Assembly: GCF_019279795.1 (NCBI RefSeq)
Contig: NC_056743.1
Location: 923,757,436-923,821,435 of the forward strand
DNA from: Protopterus annectens
Taxonomy: Eukaryota > Chordata > Ceratodontiformes > Protopteridae
Direction of reading: 5' to 3'
DNA: 64,000 nt
The position numbers were made by a program, and so were the translations under genes. Positions 1-11,564 of this stretch are shown piece after piece. The notes beneath the pieces are model-generated. The model was not told the DNA's origin. It saw only the letters and a list, made by a program, of their open reading frames with translations, and made no database searches. How positions within the stretch are numbered: the first letter of the stretch is position 1; each line of letters starts with the position of its first letter.

Positions 1-105
1 CCCCCTTAGATTAGTTCCCTGTGCCTCTGTCCAGCAAAGCCACTGAAGTGATCCCCAGGGTAAACTTTCTGTTTTCCAACCACTCGTCAAGGTGTCTCTT
101 TTATT
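1..105 (-). mobile_element. CR1 element copy 1, 3' end (outer piece)
   Basis: This stretch aligns by eye with the 3' end of the better CR1 copy at about 56540-56620 (shared blocks around 'tgatccccagggtaaa' and the 'cactcgtcaagg' region). It therefore belongs to the same CR1 insertion that resumes at about 4007. The two halves were separated by the LINE at 101-4006. The window edge cuts off the terminal tail. Confidence 0.7.
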
Positions 106-373
106 TTTATTTATTTATTTTACATTTGTTGACCGGGATAGTCCGACTGGATGCATGTCCATTTTCAGTGGTGGCCCGGGGAGAAAAGCTCCAAGGGTAA
201 GCAGATACAGCATTACATAATACCAGCATTACATATTACAAACAGATTATTTACAGAGATTACATAAGTAAGCAAGTTAAACAAGTTCCACAGGTTACAG
301 TTAGTCCTGAGCACAAGTCAGGATTAAATTAAATTACACAGTAAACTGGTTAACAGATTTTTACACATTCGAG

Positions 374-1906
374 TTAGCCAGGCTTGATACATTGACATAG
401 CCAGTTAAGTGACAAATGTTGTTTGAGTCTAGTTTTAAATTGACCTAAGGTGGAAAGTAAGGTAATATCAGCTGGAAGTGAGTTCCAGGATCTACTTACA
501 GAGTTTGCAAAGAGAGAATCACCGGCTGTGTTATTAATTTTGCTAGTCTGAATTAGTATTTTGTTAGAGGATCGAAGCAGTCTAGGATTGTTATAGGGGG
601 TGAAAATATTTTTAAGTGCAGGAGTATTGTCCGGATTATAGAGGATTTTATAGGCCATAATCAGTTGGTTATACTGGATTAAGCTAGGTAGTTCAAGCCA
701 ACCAAGCTGATTTAGATTGATACAATGATGTGTCCTAAAAGGCAGCCCAGTGGCAAACCTGGCAATGTGGTTGTAGCAAATTGAGAGTTTGTTAAGGACA
801 GTCTTGTTCAAATTCGAGAGTAGAGGGGATGCATACAGAAGGGTTGAAAGAAGGTGAGAGCGAGCTATGGCAATTTTAGCTGGAGGGGTTAGGAAGGCTT
901 TTATTCTGTAAACTGACCCTAGTTTTTTATTGATGGTTTTGATAGTTTGGTTAACATGTAGGTCAAATTTGAGATTATTGTCTATGATGACACCTAATAG
1001 TTTTGTAGATGGGTCAGGGAAGATTATTGTGCCATCATTTGATTTTATGGTAAAGGTGAAAGCGGTAGACCTACGTGTTGGTGAAAATAACAGCATTTTA
1101 TTTTTTTTGGGATTTAGGATCAGACGATGTTCAGAAAGCCAGTTTTCTATTGTATTAAAGGTGGTCTGGGTAGCTGACCATAACTCTACTGGAGATGTGG
1201 CTGAGCAAATCAGAGTAGAGTCATCAGCATATTGGATACAGCTGACTTTTGCGATGACAGTATAAAGGTCGTTAATGAAGATGGAGAACAGCAAGGGCCC
1301 TAGTATAGAGCCTTGTGGTACTCCGAGGGTGATAGGTAGAAGGTTAGAGAGTTTGTTCTGCCAGAGGATAGCTTGCTGTCGACCATTCAGGTAGGATTGA
1401 AACCATTGGAGGGCTCCAGTATCTAGACAGAATGTTTGCAGGGTGTGGATTAAAAGTTGGTGATCAACCATATCGAATGCCTTGGAAAGATCCAAAAAGA
1501 GGGCTGAGGATATATAATTATTGTTGCGATTATGGTTTATGGTGTTAGTAAAGGCTAGGAGGGCTGAAGTAGTGCTGTGATGAGGACGGAAGCCATGATG
1601 AGTGTCTGCCATAAGGCGATTTTGGATTAGGTGGTGCATGAATTGTCTATGAATACATTTTTCCATAATCTTTGCAAGTGGAGAGAGTGCAGCTATTGGC
1701 CTATAATTGGAGAATTCAGTAGAGCTGCCTCCTTTGTGAAGTGGGATTACATAGGATATTTTCCAGATGGTGGGAATTTTAGCTTCTACTATGGTTCGAT
1801 TGATTAGTATTGAGACGGGGTAAGCAATAGCATCAGCTGATTTTTGTAGGTACTCGGCAGGGAGTTGATCAGCAGAAAGTGTAGTGGGTTTTAATTTTTT
1901 GATCAA
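374..1906 (-). pseudogene. LINE ORF2 reverse transcriptase domain
   Basis: 510 residues, and the same frame stays open upstream to about 2070. RT copies the element RNA at the nicked target. Visible motifs: VIPLHKGG at 53-60, NYRPI at 67-71, LDLSKAFD at 138-145 with the motif A aspartates, GVPQGSILGPLLF at 195-207, and YADD at 226-229. The thumb (LNPKKNK) and C-terminal region continue to the stop at 374. All catalytic Asp residues are present. The piece is inactive only because it is disconnected from the endonuclease by frameshifts. Confidence 0.9.
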
Positions 1907-2007
1907 GGTACGGATAAGTGAAGTGGCGACTGGTTGGAAGCTGAACGCAAGTAGGTTTCTAGGGGTGCTACTTTCAGGACCAGGGGAGCTAGGAGGTAGT
2001 TGGCTAG

Positions 2008-2283
2008 CTAGGGCTTGAATTGTCTCAGTAAAGAATTGGTTAAAACTATCAGAAACATCTTCAGGGTTTTATCAATAGTAGCAGCAGGGATTGGGGTTGA
2101 AGTTTGTCCAGGATGTAGTAGATTATTTAAACCTGCCCAAAACTTCTGAGGGTTATTTTGATTTACTGTCTGTAAATTACAGTAGTATTGTTTTTGTCTT
2201 GTAAAATTGATTTTTGGTTTTGTTCCTGGATTGCCTGTATTTAATGTGATCTTGAGGGTCTTTAGAAGAGCCATAAAGCCCAT
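2008..2283 (-). pseudogene. LINE ORF2 linker between endonuclease and RT (frameshifted)
   Basis: 91 residues in a different frame from its neighbours. It carries the typical pre-RT linker with a basic, aromatic stretch (FTRQKQYYCN) and a 'PQKFWAGLNNLL' block, as in other CR1/L2 ORF2 proteins. Its C-terminal codons overlap the upstream extension of the RT frame around 2045-2070, which places a small indel there. Another lies near 2260-2320. Confidence 0.7.
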
Positions 2284-2317
2284 GCTTTGTTTCTAAGGGT
2301 AATTTTGAGTTTAGACT

Positions 2318-3649
2318 CTATAGAAAGCCATGGTGCAGTTTTGCCTTGGTTCTCTTTGAGCGAACAGGTGCATGCAAATCAAGGATCTCAAGGAATTTGT
2401 TGTTAAAGTATGCTACTGCTTCCTCTAAGGGGAGGTGTTTTAGAATAGACCAATTACATGAGTTTAGTTCTTGTTGGAATTTGGCAGGGTCAAAGTTTTT
2501 ATTGTTTCTAACCTTTCTGAGTAAGGGTTGTTGGGAATTAATGGTTTTGTGCTTAATTACATATGTGAGAAGGTGATCGCTTAGGCCATTAAGGAGGGTA
2601 CCAGAGGTGTACAGTTGGGGGTGACTGTTTATGAGTACCCAGTCAAGTATACTTTCTTTTTGGTTGGGTTTACCTATCCTGGTAGGGATGGATATGATTT
2701 GTGTAAATGCATGCAGGTTAATATGGGTGGTTGGGGATTCTAAGGAACAGGTGCCCCAGTCTATGTTAAAGTCTCCAAGTAGTAGGGTTTCTTGGGGGTA
2801 GTGACATGATAACCAGTGCATGATATCTTCAAATGTAGATATATTGTTACCTGGGGGAATGTACATACAGATGATATTAATGCATTTATTTTTATTAAGT
2901 TGCAATTTGGTGGCAAGAATCTCAGAGTTATTAATCTCAGGAGGTTGTATTACATCTATGGTGACATTCAACTCAGATTTATAGAGTACAGCTACCCCAC
3001 CCCCCTTCCTCGAAGCACAATTCAGCCTGTGTATGTTGTACCCAGGTGGTAACACTTCATTGTCTTTAGTGTTAGGTTTTAACCAGGTTTCAGATAAACA
3101 GAGAATCTCAGGGGAGTGGACATCCAGAAGTGCATGCAATTCATGTACCTTGTTATTAATGCTTCTAATATTGAGATGACAGACTAGGAGAGAGTTAGTT
3201 GGCCTATAAATTGTAGGTTTGTAGCTTAGATTACAAGTAGAGGGGGTATGTGTATCTGAAGTGAGTGGGCCAGGGTTGGGGTGAATATCACCACCAAGTA
3301 TTAGGTTGAGTCTATACTTGGTGATGAACTTCAGGAATTTGTTTATTAGTTTGTGGTAGTGTTTGGATCTAGAGCTAATGTGCCTAGGGTTGAGATGTTG
3401 ATAGACTGAACAAGATGTTGGATAGGATCCGGTACTGTAAGTATGGTTGAAGGTGGAAGGATTTACAGCTGGGGTGATAGTATGGCCTTTTGGGAACTGA
3501 AATCCCATAAGAAACTGGTTTTCATACAAGGTAAGGAGGTATGGTGTGAACAAGAGGGGTGTGAACAAGAGCGGTAGTAAAGAGGAGTATATCATTATAT
3601 GTGATTCAGCTAGTGAGTGAAGGAACTGTTTTACCTGGTGATGCAACAC
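2318..3649 (-). pseudogene. LINE ORF2 N-terminal part: 2A-like motif plus APE endonuclease
   Basis: 443 residues. About residues 20-42 are hydrophobic (Leu/Thr/Pro-rich). Residues 121-128 read DIHPNPGP, a 2A-like sequence directly before the endonuclease. The apurinic-like endonuclease nicks target DNA for target-primed reverse transcription. Its motifs are intact: HLNIRS at about 158-163, SETW at 186-189, LGDFN at 291-295, LDW at about 335 and SDH at 357-359. The frame closes just after the domain, then the protein continues in other frames (2008-2283, then the RT frame). The true start could be any upstream Met. I see no separate ORF1. Confidence 0.85.
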
Positions 3650-3976
3650 CAGAAGATAGAGTGGTGAGGTAAAGGTACTGGAAGGGGGAATGGGAGAATG
3701 CCAGATGAAAGCTAATAGGTGCTATTAAATGTAGGTAGTAGAATAGGGGTGGGTGGAATTATCCCAGATGAAAGCAGATAGGATCTAGAAAGTGGGGGAG
3801 TGGCTATAGTACTATAAATTTAGAGGTACTGGGGGCGGGAGGAAATTGGGGGCAGGGAGGGGAGCGAAGAGAGCCCGAGCATAGCGAGGGCAAACATAGC
3901 AGGGCTATTGCAGTTTACAAGGTTTCCTAAGGTGTCCTAAAGCTATAAGGTAAGTATTACAGCTCTAATGTAAGAG

Positions 3977-4672
3977 TCAATTTACTGCAGTTACAGGGGA
4001 AGGAGGCAACCACTCAAGTAGAAACAAAGAGCCCTTGAAGAGTGTTAGTGAGGAGCTCTGCCTAATGTAGATTGGAATCTTGTTCCAAAGCATGGGAAGT
4101 CTCTGGGACAGGAATCTATCCCTCCAGCATGTCCTATTTATTGTTGTGGTGAGGTTTAGATCCCTAGAGCATGTGGCTCGAGGGGATATGGTTTTCTTTA
4201 GGTGGAGCATGTCCATCAATTCTGGGTTGGACATGGCCTTGTATGTCAGGCAGAGATCACCTCTGTGTAGGCAGTATGCAACCGAGTACAGCTGGAGTTT
4301 CTTCAGTCGAGTTGCATAGGGCACCTGTTTGAGGCCAGTGATCCTCTTGGTGAGGTACTTTTGTGGTCTTTCCAGCTGTTGCAGGTGTCTTGTAAGGTAC
4401 ATTCCAAATGGGGCACTGTACTCTATGATGGGTGTGATGAGTGATGAGTAGAGGGGAGCAATGACCACTTTTGATCTGGATGCGAATCCATTTGTGATTA
4501 GGTGGGCCACATAGAAGGATTTTCTAAACACTTTGGCAATGTGATTATCAAAGGAGAGATTACTATCTACTTGGGTCCCCAGATCCCTTATTACGTCTTC
4601 TGTATTTATGGGACTACCACCTATGTGGTAGTTTGTGGGCACTTTGTTTTTTCCAAAGGGGAGACTATGCAC
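3977..4672 (-). pseudogene. CR1 ORF2 C-terminal part (after RT)
   Basis: 231 residues matching the C-terminal region of the copy at 56532-57221: 'IRDLGTQVDS' near the start, 'MYLTRHLQQLERPQKYLTKR' in the middle and a 'TCWRDRFLSQRLP' block near the end. The last few codons before 3977 come from the inserted LINE, not CR1, so the C-terminus is chimeric. The RT core lies in an overlapping frame upstream (4621-5484). Confidence 0.8.
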
Positions 4673-5484
4673 TTTTTGGCATTTAGCTTGAAGTTATGAT
4701 TTTGACACCAGGTATCCATCTCAGTGAGACCCTTTTGGAGAATGTCTGTGTCAGCTGGAGAGTCAATTATAGCCCCTAGTTTGTAGTCGTCTGCAAACTT
4801 GGTCAGCCATAGTCCTCCTGCGCTTGCCTGTACCTCTGAGAAGTATATGCCAAACAGGAGGGTTCCTAGGACTGAGCCCTGGGGAATGCCACTTGTAACC
4901 AGTTTAGAGTCAGACCTAGCTCCCGCAACTCTCACTATGTGGGTTCTGTCAGTGAGCCAGTTGGCAACCCATCTTGTGACATAGGGGTTTATGTTCAGGC
5001 TGGTGAGCTTGTCTATAATACCAGAATGGGGAATGGTGTCAAAGGCCTTTGTGAAGTCTAGGTAGGCTGTGTGTACCACCTTTCCCTCGTCTATAGCCTT
5101 GGTAACTGTCTCAAAGAGGTCCACCAGGTTTAGGAGGCATGAGCTGCCCTTAACAAAGCCAAACTGGGTAGGGTCCAGTGTTTGGAGGTTCCCAGTGTCT
5201 CTGTTAATTAGTTCCATGATAATGCACTCCATAGCCTTGCAGACCAAGCTAGTCAGGCTTATAGGGCGATAGTTTCTGGGGTCTGTTGTGACTCCACCTT
5301 TGTGGAGTGGAATAACCGTTGCTGTGTGCCACTCTGTGGGTATGTAGCCTGTGGGGAGGCTGAGTTTGAACAGTGTGTTTAGGTGAGGGGTTAGTTCATC
5401 TTTGAGCTCGTGTAGGACGCAGCCTGAGACCCCGTCCATTCCCATTGGTGCTGTGTTTTTGGCTTTGGGGGATGAAGTTTGCAC
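4621..5484 (-). pseudogene. CR1 ORF2 reverse transcriptase core
   Basis: 287 residues with ordered RT motifs: TATVIPLHKGG, NYRPISLTSL, FGFVKGSSCL, AYLDFTKAFDTIPHSG (motif A), SGIPQGSVLGTLLFGIYF, and LTKFADDYK (motif C). The aspartates are intact. The C-terminal part of the ORF moves to another frame at about 4670. A frameshift also separates it from the upstream linker at 5396-5986. Confidence 0.85.
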
Positions 5485-5986
5485 TGAACCTGTCTGCCAG
5501 GATGTTGGCTATATCGGTCGGTTCAGTGTATTTTGTGACATTCTGCACTAACTCTGAGCAGATCTGAGCATTGCCACTTAGATTCTTGACATAGCTAAAA
5601 AATGCCTTGTGATTATCTTTGGAGTCCTTGGCAATTTTTCTTTTGAAGCTAGCCTTGGATGATTTTATGAGGGATCGTAGTTTCTGGCTGATACTGATCA
5701 GGGATGTCTTTCCTTCTTGGGATTTTGCTCTTTTCTGTACTAGTTTCCTCCTTCTATTGTATGGCTTGTTTATGGCAGGAGTCCACCAGACTGGTTTCCT
5801 TTTCTTGGAGGAGTGAGTCTTGGTTTTGCTTGGGATAGCACGATCCATGCATTCTTGTAGGTGCCTGTAGAGTGTATTAGTAAAGGATTTTGCAGTTTGG
5901 ATAGCATTATCCTTTAGCATGGGGTCTTTGAAACTCTCCACCTTGGTCTTAAGTAACGTGAAGTTTGCTTTTGAAAAGTTTTTCAC
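5396..5986 (-). pseudogene. CR1 ORF2 linker upstream of RT
   Basis: 196 residues. It contains the conserved linker 'KKRKPVWWTPAINK' and 'SYVKNLSGNAQICSELVQNV', which match the copy at 57524-58630 (KKRKPIWWSPAINK, SYVKNLNGNAQICSEL). The role is to connect the endonuclease and polymerase domains. It is frameshifted at both ends. Confidence 0.75.
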
Positions 5987-6551
5987 TGTGGTTTCCTTGA
6001 CCGGGGGTGGAAATGTTGGGCAAGGGAGTTAGTACTTGAGTAGTTCTCCCAGTTAATGTTTGGGTAATTGAAATCACCCAATATTAGGGTGTTTGGTAGG
6101 ACCTTTATGTTTCCCAGTGTTTCCAGAAACACAGAATGCGGGTCCTGGGACATGGTGGGTGATCTGTAGCAAGCTACAATTTGAATTGCAGTTTTTCCCA
6201 TTGTTAGTTACATGTGGATGATCTCTGAAGCATCGTGGAGGTGTGGGTATCCTTGATGAATATGGATACGCCCCCGCCTTTTGTATTTTGGTCCGGGTTC
6301 TGTGTCCGAAATGTATGGTATGAGTTGCAGCCTGCTAGTGCTGGGGTGCTCTCTGGAGCCTTAAACCAGGTACTTGTTATGGCACATATATCGATTTTCT
6401 CCATACTGAGGAGTGCCTCGAGTGCATGCATTTTGAGGTTTAGACTTCTGGCATTGACTAGGATTACCCTCAGTTTTTTGTTACTTGTGCTATTTACGGC
6501 GGTGAGTTTGTCTTTTGAGCCTTGCCTAAAAAAGGCACTATGGGGTGGCAA
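5983..6551 (-). pseudogene. CR1 ORF2 APE endonuclease remnant
   Basis: Two open pieces (6204-6551 and 5983-6201). The first has 'VILVNARSLNLKMHALEALLSMEKIDICAIT' followed by STW where the family has ETW, so the catalytic Glu is replaced by Ser. It also has the 'TKGGGVSIFIKD' block. The second has 'TLILGDFNYPNINWENY' and then loses the C-terminal third, including the SDH motif, compared with 58654-59004. The enzyme would be dead. Confidence 0.8.
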
Positions 6552-6816
6552 GAACCTTGGCCAGTATTCGAAAGCCTAAGGGTGACAGGTGCAAGCCGTC
6601 TCTAGCAAAGCATCGTGGCTTGTCGAGCATGTCATCCCAGGCGGACAGACACTGGATCCCCTTTGAATGACACCAGAAACTTAGCCAACTGTTGAAATAG
6701 ATAATTTTTTCTTTATACCGTGTTATCATTCTTGGTGAGGGAAGGATGCTACTCAGGGTCAGGGTCATACTGGCCTGGGCTACGTGATCAAACAGCTCTT
6801 CCATGTCTCTTTTCAT
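6538..6816 (-). pseudogene. CR1 ORF1, esterase-domain C-terminal part
   Basis: 92 residues. The 'KGIQCLSAWDDML' and 'DGLHLSPLGFRILAK' stretches match the second half of the SGNH/GDSL-type esterase domain known from CR1 ORF1 proteins. DGLH supplies the Asp/His pair. The GDS-containing half is missing because this copy stops at about 6835. Confidence 0.7.
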
Positions 6817-6835
6817 GTAGTCCAGGGAGGTACGG

Positions 6836-7950
6836 CTTTAGGATCCTTTGGGTTTTATTTGCTAAGTTGGTGATTTTGTCAATTTGGCATTGCCTTAAAA
6901 AGGCTCTAAGGTGACAGACAAAGTTTTAACCAATATCCAGAAGCCCAGGGGGACAGATGCAGATCATCCTTGGCAAAGTGATATGGTCTATTAAACATGT
7001 CCTCCCATGCTGACAAATATTGAACCCCCTTGAATGACACCAAAATTGTTAAACTCAATGTTTTGTTCATATTGTGCCATCATCCTTGATGAAGGTAGAA
7101 CGCTGCTCAATGCAAGGCACATACTTGTCTGAAACACATATTCAGAGAGATCTGTAATGTCTCTCTTAATATATATGTCTCAGTCCATTTACATGACACA
7201 GACTCTCATTGACACATACTGGTACCTGTGGTGCACTGGGTTCCTATTGCATTATCGAATTGCTGAAACTTTGAACCTGAAAACATTGTACACAAATGTT
7301 TGATGTTTCAGCAATTCGAATAAAAAAAAAAAAAACAAAACAAAAAAATCCCCAAAAACAGCTCAAGAACTGTTGTAAGCAGGGGGCAAGCTCCCCTGCA
7401 CGCCCCGCTCTTTAAACATACCATCTCCAAGATGACACTACAGTGCAGTAAAGGGAACTATTCCCTTTCCGCACTGCAGTGTGATCTTGGAGTTGGTATA
7501 TTTAATGAGCGGGGGGGGTGGGGGTGCAGGGGGGCTTGCCCCCCTGCTTATGACAGTTACTTTCTGTCCGTTTTTTTTTTTTTTTTGTGTGTTCGAAATT
7601 ATAAAACTTTGAACATACAAGTTTGATCTTGTGGTGTTTGAAGTTTTATACTTTCGATCATGTAATAGGAACCCTGGTGCACTGACATGAGTGTATGCGT
7701 AACTTGATGGATCCTGGTTCCAGATAAGCAACTAACTGTTATCTTCTCCTTGCCCAGTCTGGTGAGTAGGGATTGTATGTGTCACAAAATGTAGTCCTCT
7801 AGGACAAGAGCCCTGAGTAAAGTGTTTGATTGCCTTATGGGCTTCGTTCCTAGGGTTCCATTGGGTATACGTGTATGTGTGGTGTTTGGTGTTGCTTTTG
7901 GTACATGCTTTAGAGAATGCTGAGAATAGGTGGTGTCGGCTGTAGGCTTA
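6836..7950 (-). mobile_element. CR1 element copy 2 (ORF1 region), split by a MITE
   Basis: 6850-7228 repeats the sequence of 6500-6830 (for example 'gaatgacacc' and the 'tgccttaaaaaggc' junction) with about a quarter of bases changed. 7684 to about 7950 matches 59770-60000 of the better CR1 copy. The MITE at 7238-7674 lies between. No open frame of note survives. Confidence 0.7.
7238..7674. mobile_element. 437-bp palindromic MITE with 9-bp target duplication
   Basis: Termini are inverted repeats (left gggttcctatt, right aataggaaccc). The flanks carry a perfect 9-bp duplication, tggtgcact, at 7229-7237 and 7675-7683. CR1 at about 59750-59770 gives the unoccupied site and joins exactly across one copy of the duplication. 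Inside are three nested hairpins: one near each end (arms such as tcgaattgctgaaac and gtttcagcaattcga) and a long central inverted repeat at about 7379-7550 with G/C-rich arms. It has no coding sequence. A 9-bp duplication fits Mutator-like transposons, but the superfamily is not certain. Confidence 0.85.
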
Positions 7951-10779
7951 GGATGTCTTTGAGGTTTGGGAAGATTGCTTTTTAGTGCCTCAGTAAAAGA
8001 TAGTCTATATGTGTGGTAGACACTACATGTGGAAGATGTAGTGTCTGTGCTCTTGGCAATTTTGTTTGTAAACTAGATTTTTGTATCCAAGGAAATTGTG
8101 TATGTGCATTTCTTGCATATGAAGATTAAAAGGTTGTCTGTGAAAATGAAACAATTGCTATGTTGTCTCAGAATGTCCATATCTACCAAACTGGATGCAG
8201 AGACATTTGGAAACTATATATCTATGTTGTCTGGACCTGTATTAGGGTAGGCTATTACGTTTTGAGGACTGGGTTATACAGAGCTCTCCTAAAGTTGTCT
8301 CTAGGGTTAGGGACTAGAGTTAAATAGTACTATGGAATGTTATTAGTGCTGTTAGACATACAAGCTAGCTGCTCTAAGCTTAACTCCATGCACTGCTTAA
8401 CAAAATTACAGGTTACAGTCTTAATACTAGTTTACAGGTAAATTTTACTGTTCAAGAAGTTGTGTCTGTACAGAACCCTGCCAACCATTGCTGCACAATT
8501 AGCATCTACATGCAAACGTGTCTAATTTATAGCAAAAGAAAAGAAACTGAAATCTGACTCATGAGCCCTGTGGCCAGTAAATTACACTTTAAGCTCTTCT
8601 GGGGTGCTTCCCACCTCAGAAAGACCAGGCAAACACCTTCTGCCACAAGATGGATGATTTGGTCCTCAATGTAAAAACACAGCAAAAAAGGAACTCTCAA
8701 GGGCAGTGCAGCAACAAAACTACTTATTCCCTGGCTAGATTGCCCTACAGCAAGGTGATATAAAAGCAGACAGTACAAAAAGCAACACTTAGTGGAGGCA
8801 TTTAATTTTTACACCAAAAGTACTTTAAATACTCTTTAAATGCAGTAAGACAGTAGTTCAATAATGAAGTATAAGTGCAGGAAAACAAATACAATAACTT
8901 ATCTTTGCCAGGATGTCACTGGTTATAAAACTAAATAAACAGAAAACACATTTTCTCTTAGATTGCTTGTGTGTCAGCAGGAAAAAAAAGACACTCAGAA
9001 GTATTATCGTATGAAAAACTTACAGCGATACCTCAACATGACTTTCTAAGTTCATTGTTTCTATGTTTTTATTTTTATTTAGTCAGTATTATATGTTTAT
9101 TTATGATTATTTATTTTTTGTTCTCCAGCGCAAAGGCTTAGTAACAAATTAACAGTCTAATGGCATTCTTGAAGGTTGATAGTCCCTTTTAAAAGTCTAA
9201 AGGGCTTGGCAATTTAAGATGACCTTTATTTTATATTTTAGAGAGTGGAAAAACAAAATCTTGTACAATCATCTTATCAAGATCCAGTCAATATTGTACA
9301 CATGAAGAATGAACACATTGAAAAATTGACTATATCTTTCTAAACCATACATATTTAAGCATAATCTAAGTAAAAATTCATAGTAGCAGAAAAAACTCCC
9401 CTAAGCAATAACCTTTAAACAGGATAAAAAAATCTACATATAAATTAAAAGACACACTGATAAAGGTTACAATCCAGTTTTTAAATAATACACTTTGTAG
9501 TATTATTTTTTCCATGTATTAACATTTTTTTCAAATAATGCCTGTCCTATGGTTAAATAAGTAACCTAGGCAAAATAAATTCTGTTTTGTCATCTATATA
9601 CTATCAATATCCCAGTCACAAAACTAACTTTGTAACCTATACTAAATAGCCCGTTAATAACTTCTATAATATCACATTTCATATCCTAAGGATGACCTTC
9701 CTGACTACAACCAGAGAAGCATTTGCAGACAAACCCAAGGCATCATAACTTCCACCTGATACTAACTCGTACCAACTCAATATTTGAAGCAACTATTTAC
9801 ACTCTCCATCCAACATTCTGGTGCTAGCCAGCAATAGCAATCTTTTATTTTTTTTCCATTTTATTAACTAAGCCACCCCAACAAACAATTCAACAGGGAA
9901 CTCTGTTAAATTTAATAAATTAGTAGTACACAGATTATTTAAGCTGTTCAAGGGGTACATATGCATAAACCATTATATTATCAAACAGCCAAGTAGTTCC
10001 CTTTGATCATGATTTTAACAATTCTAATACAGAATGAATGTGACCAACCAACAAAGAAAGAAACTGATGCAGAATATTTCAGCACCTTGGTCTACTCAGT
10101 CATCCAACAGAAATACTTGTTCTAATCGAACACCCAAAGTATTGCAAAATACTCTTCAACAATACATTCCAAATTACTCCTCTAGGTTTGGCTGAACTAG
10201 TGGAACTGCAAGTAATATACAATAAAATCAAATGGTTCAACAAATATTTAAATGAATTTAAACATTAGATATGGACAATGCACATAACTGATTAAATCTA
10301 CCCATTAAGAAAAATTGTGTCAACTGTCCTGTCAACTATATACAGAATGTTCAGTTAATAAAACGTATATACTAATGAAAATCTAAACATATGTATTGCA
10401 GTTGGCACATAAACTAAAAAAATAATAAATGAAAATCATTCCTTGAATATACAACTTTTCCCATCTCACTGATTAGTAAAAAACAAAGGGAACTCACAGC
10501 ATCATTAAATATTGTTGTTGTTTAGTCATTTAGTCTAACCCGCCAATTCATGACCTCAAGCGTGGACTTCAGAAAATCAGGCCTGTCTGTCAAAAACTGT
10601 TCCTTTTAACGCTTGCAAATTCATATTTGACTTTGATGTATATAATATTAAAAATGCATAAACTCAAATCATTATAACTTGTCAATTCCAACTAGAAGGT
10701 TAACCAGCATCATCTATAAACTAAATCAAACTGACAGATAAAAATCACAGCTAAAGTATTTGCAAGAATGTTTAAGTCC
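7951..10779. other. No recognised feature
   Basis: AT-rich DNA with no ORF that I can assign. A minus-strand open stretch at 8527-8778 resembles no family I know. I see no repeat boundaries, RNA gene or coding periodicity here. It may be very old repeat DNA or unique intergenic sequence. Confidence 0.4.
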
Positions 10780-11090
10780 AAGAACTTGAACACAAAAACA
10801 GTAGTACTCAATTAGCCCATTAGAGAAGGTCATAAAGACAAACACAGACCCTGAAGGGGCATAACAGAACTATTGTATAACAATCTTCAACATATAAAAA
10901 TATTCCCTTTGATGTTTGTATGTTTTGCTTAACCTTGATATAAAGCACTAAGATGTGCATTTTTCTCCTTCAAATATTAAATTTGTTTTAAATTCTAATA
11001 AAGCTCTATATGGTAAAAATTATCTTGCTAGCAATTTTTAGGACTTCATAAATTTATTCAAAAATTCTGCTCAGACTAGCAAACATTAAT
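10780..11090. repeat. Diverged direct repeat, unit 1
   Basis: Order of shared words with unit 2 at 11565-11840: 'acagaccctgaa/acaaaccctgaaca', 'cagaactattgtataa/cagaactactgcataa', 'aaatattaaatttgt/cacatattaaacattgt', 'aattctaataaagc/actataataaggc', 'attctgctcagactagca/aactctgccaaagtagca'. Same orientation, about 760-790 bp apart. Identity unknown. Confidence 0.55.
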
Positions 11091-11564
11091 CTAGGCACAT
11101 TAAATTCACATTCAAATCAAACATTATGCTGATCCATGTTATTCAATCCAAAAATACTAAATAATCCTACAGATTTGCAAACATGCAATTTTTAATATTT
11201 CAAGTTCTATAATAGCAATAATATCAACAGTGTTTATAAACTACTGCATAAATCTGAAACAGTAGGGGTAGAGCAGGCTTATAATATAAAGGAATATAGT
11301 CAATTTTTCACTCAAGTGATCATGAGTAAAAGATGAAGCCTTACCAAAAGAGACTATTATACCACTTGATCCTTTCTTATAGTGAACATGCAAAATACTG
11401 AAGCTCCAACTACATTTTTAAATGTAAACTTGAGTTGCAGTGTTAAACCCTTTAACAATGTATATACCATTTCACAAAATCTTTGCAGTGTAAAACACCA
11501 ATGCAAATAATACAATAGTAAACAAGGTAAATGCCATCACAATTCCCACTGTCCTTACATCTGC

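Larger units (their letters stand above)
101..4006 (-). mobile_element. L2/CR1-group LINE, nearly full length, inserted in CR1 copy 1
   Basis: Non-LTR retrotransposon read on the minus strand: 5' UTR about 3650-4006, one long ORF2 (endonuclease then RT) about 374-3649, 3' UTR 105-373, ending in a TAAA-rich tail seen on the plus strand as 'tttatttttatttattta'. Both flanks are CR1 sequence, so it is nested. An imperfect duplication of 'caaccactc..caag' lies at about 78-91 and 4008-4016 and is a plausible target-site duplication. ORF2 is broken only by a few small indels, so the insertion is fairly young. Assignment to L2 rather than another CR1-group clade is tentative. Confidence 0.85.
4007..6835 (-). 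mobile_element. CR1 element copy 1, main body
   Basis: Minus-strand CR1-clade LINE. From right to left it carries the ORF1 esterase end (6538-6816), endonuclease remnants (5983-6551), linker and RT (3977-5986). It is collinear with the copy at 56440-60165, which serves as an internal reference. At about 6835 it stops and a second CR1 copy begins in the same orientation. Multiple frameshifts and a lost catalytic residue show it is dead. Confidence 0.85.

Noticed and set aside
8527-8778. 83-residue minus-strand open frame
   Set aside because: No recognisable motif, homologue or splice context. Its length is within chance for this size of region.
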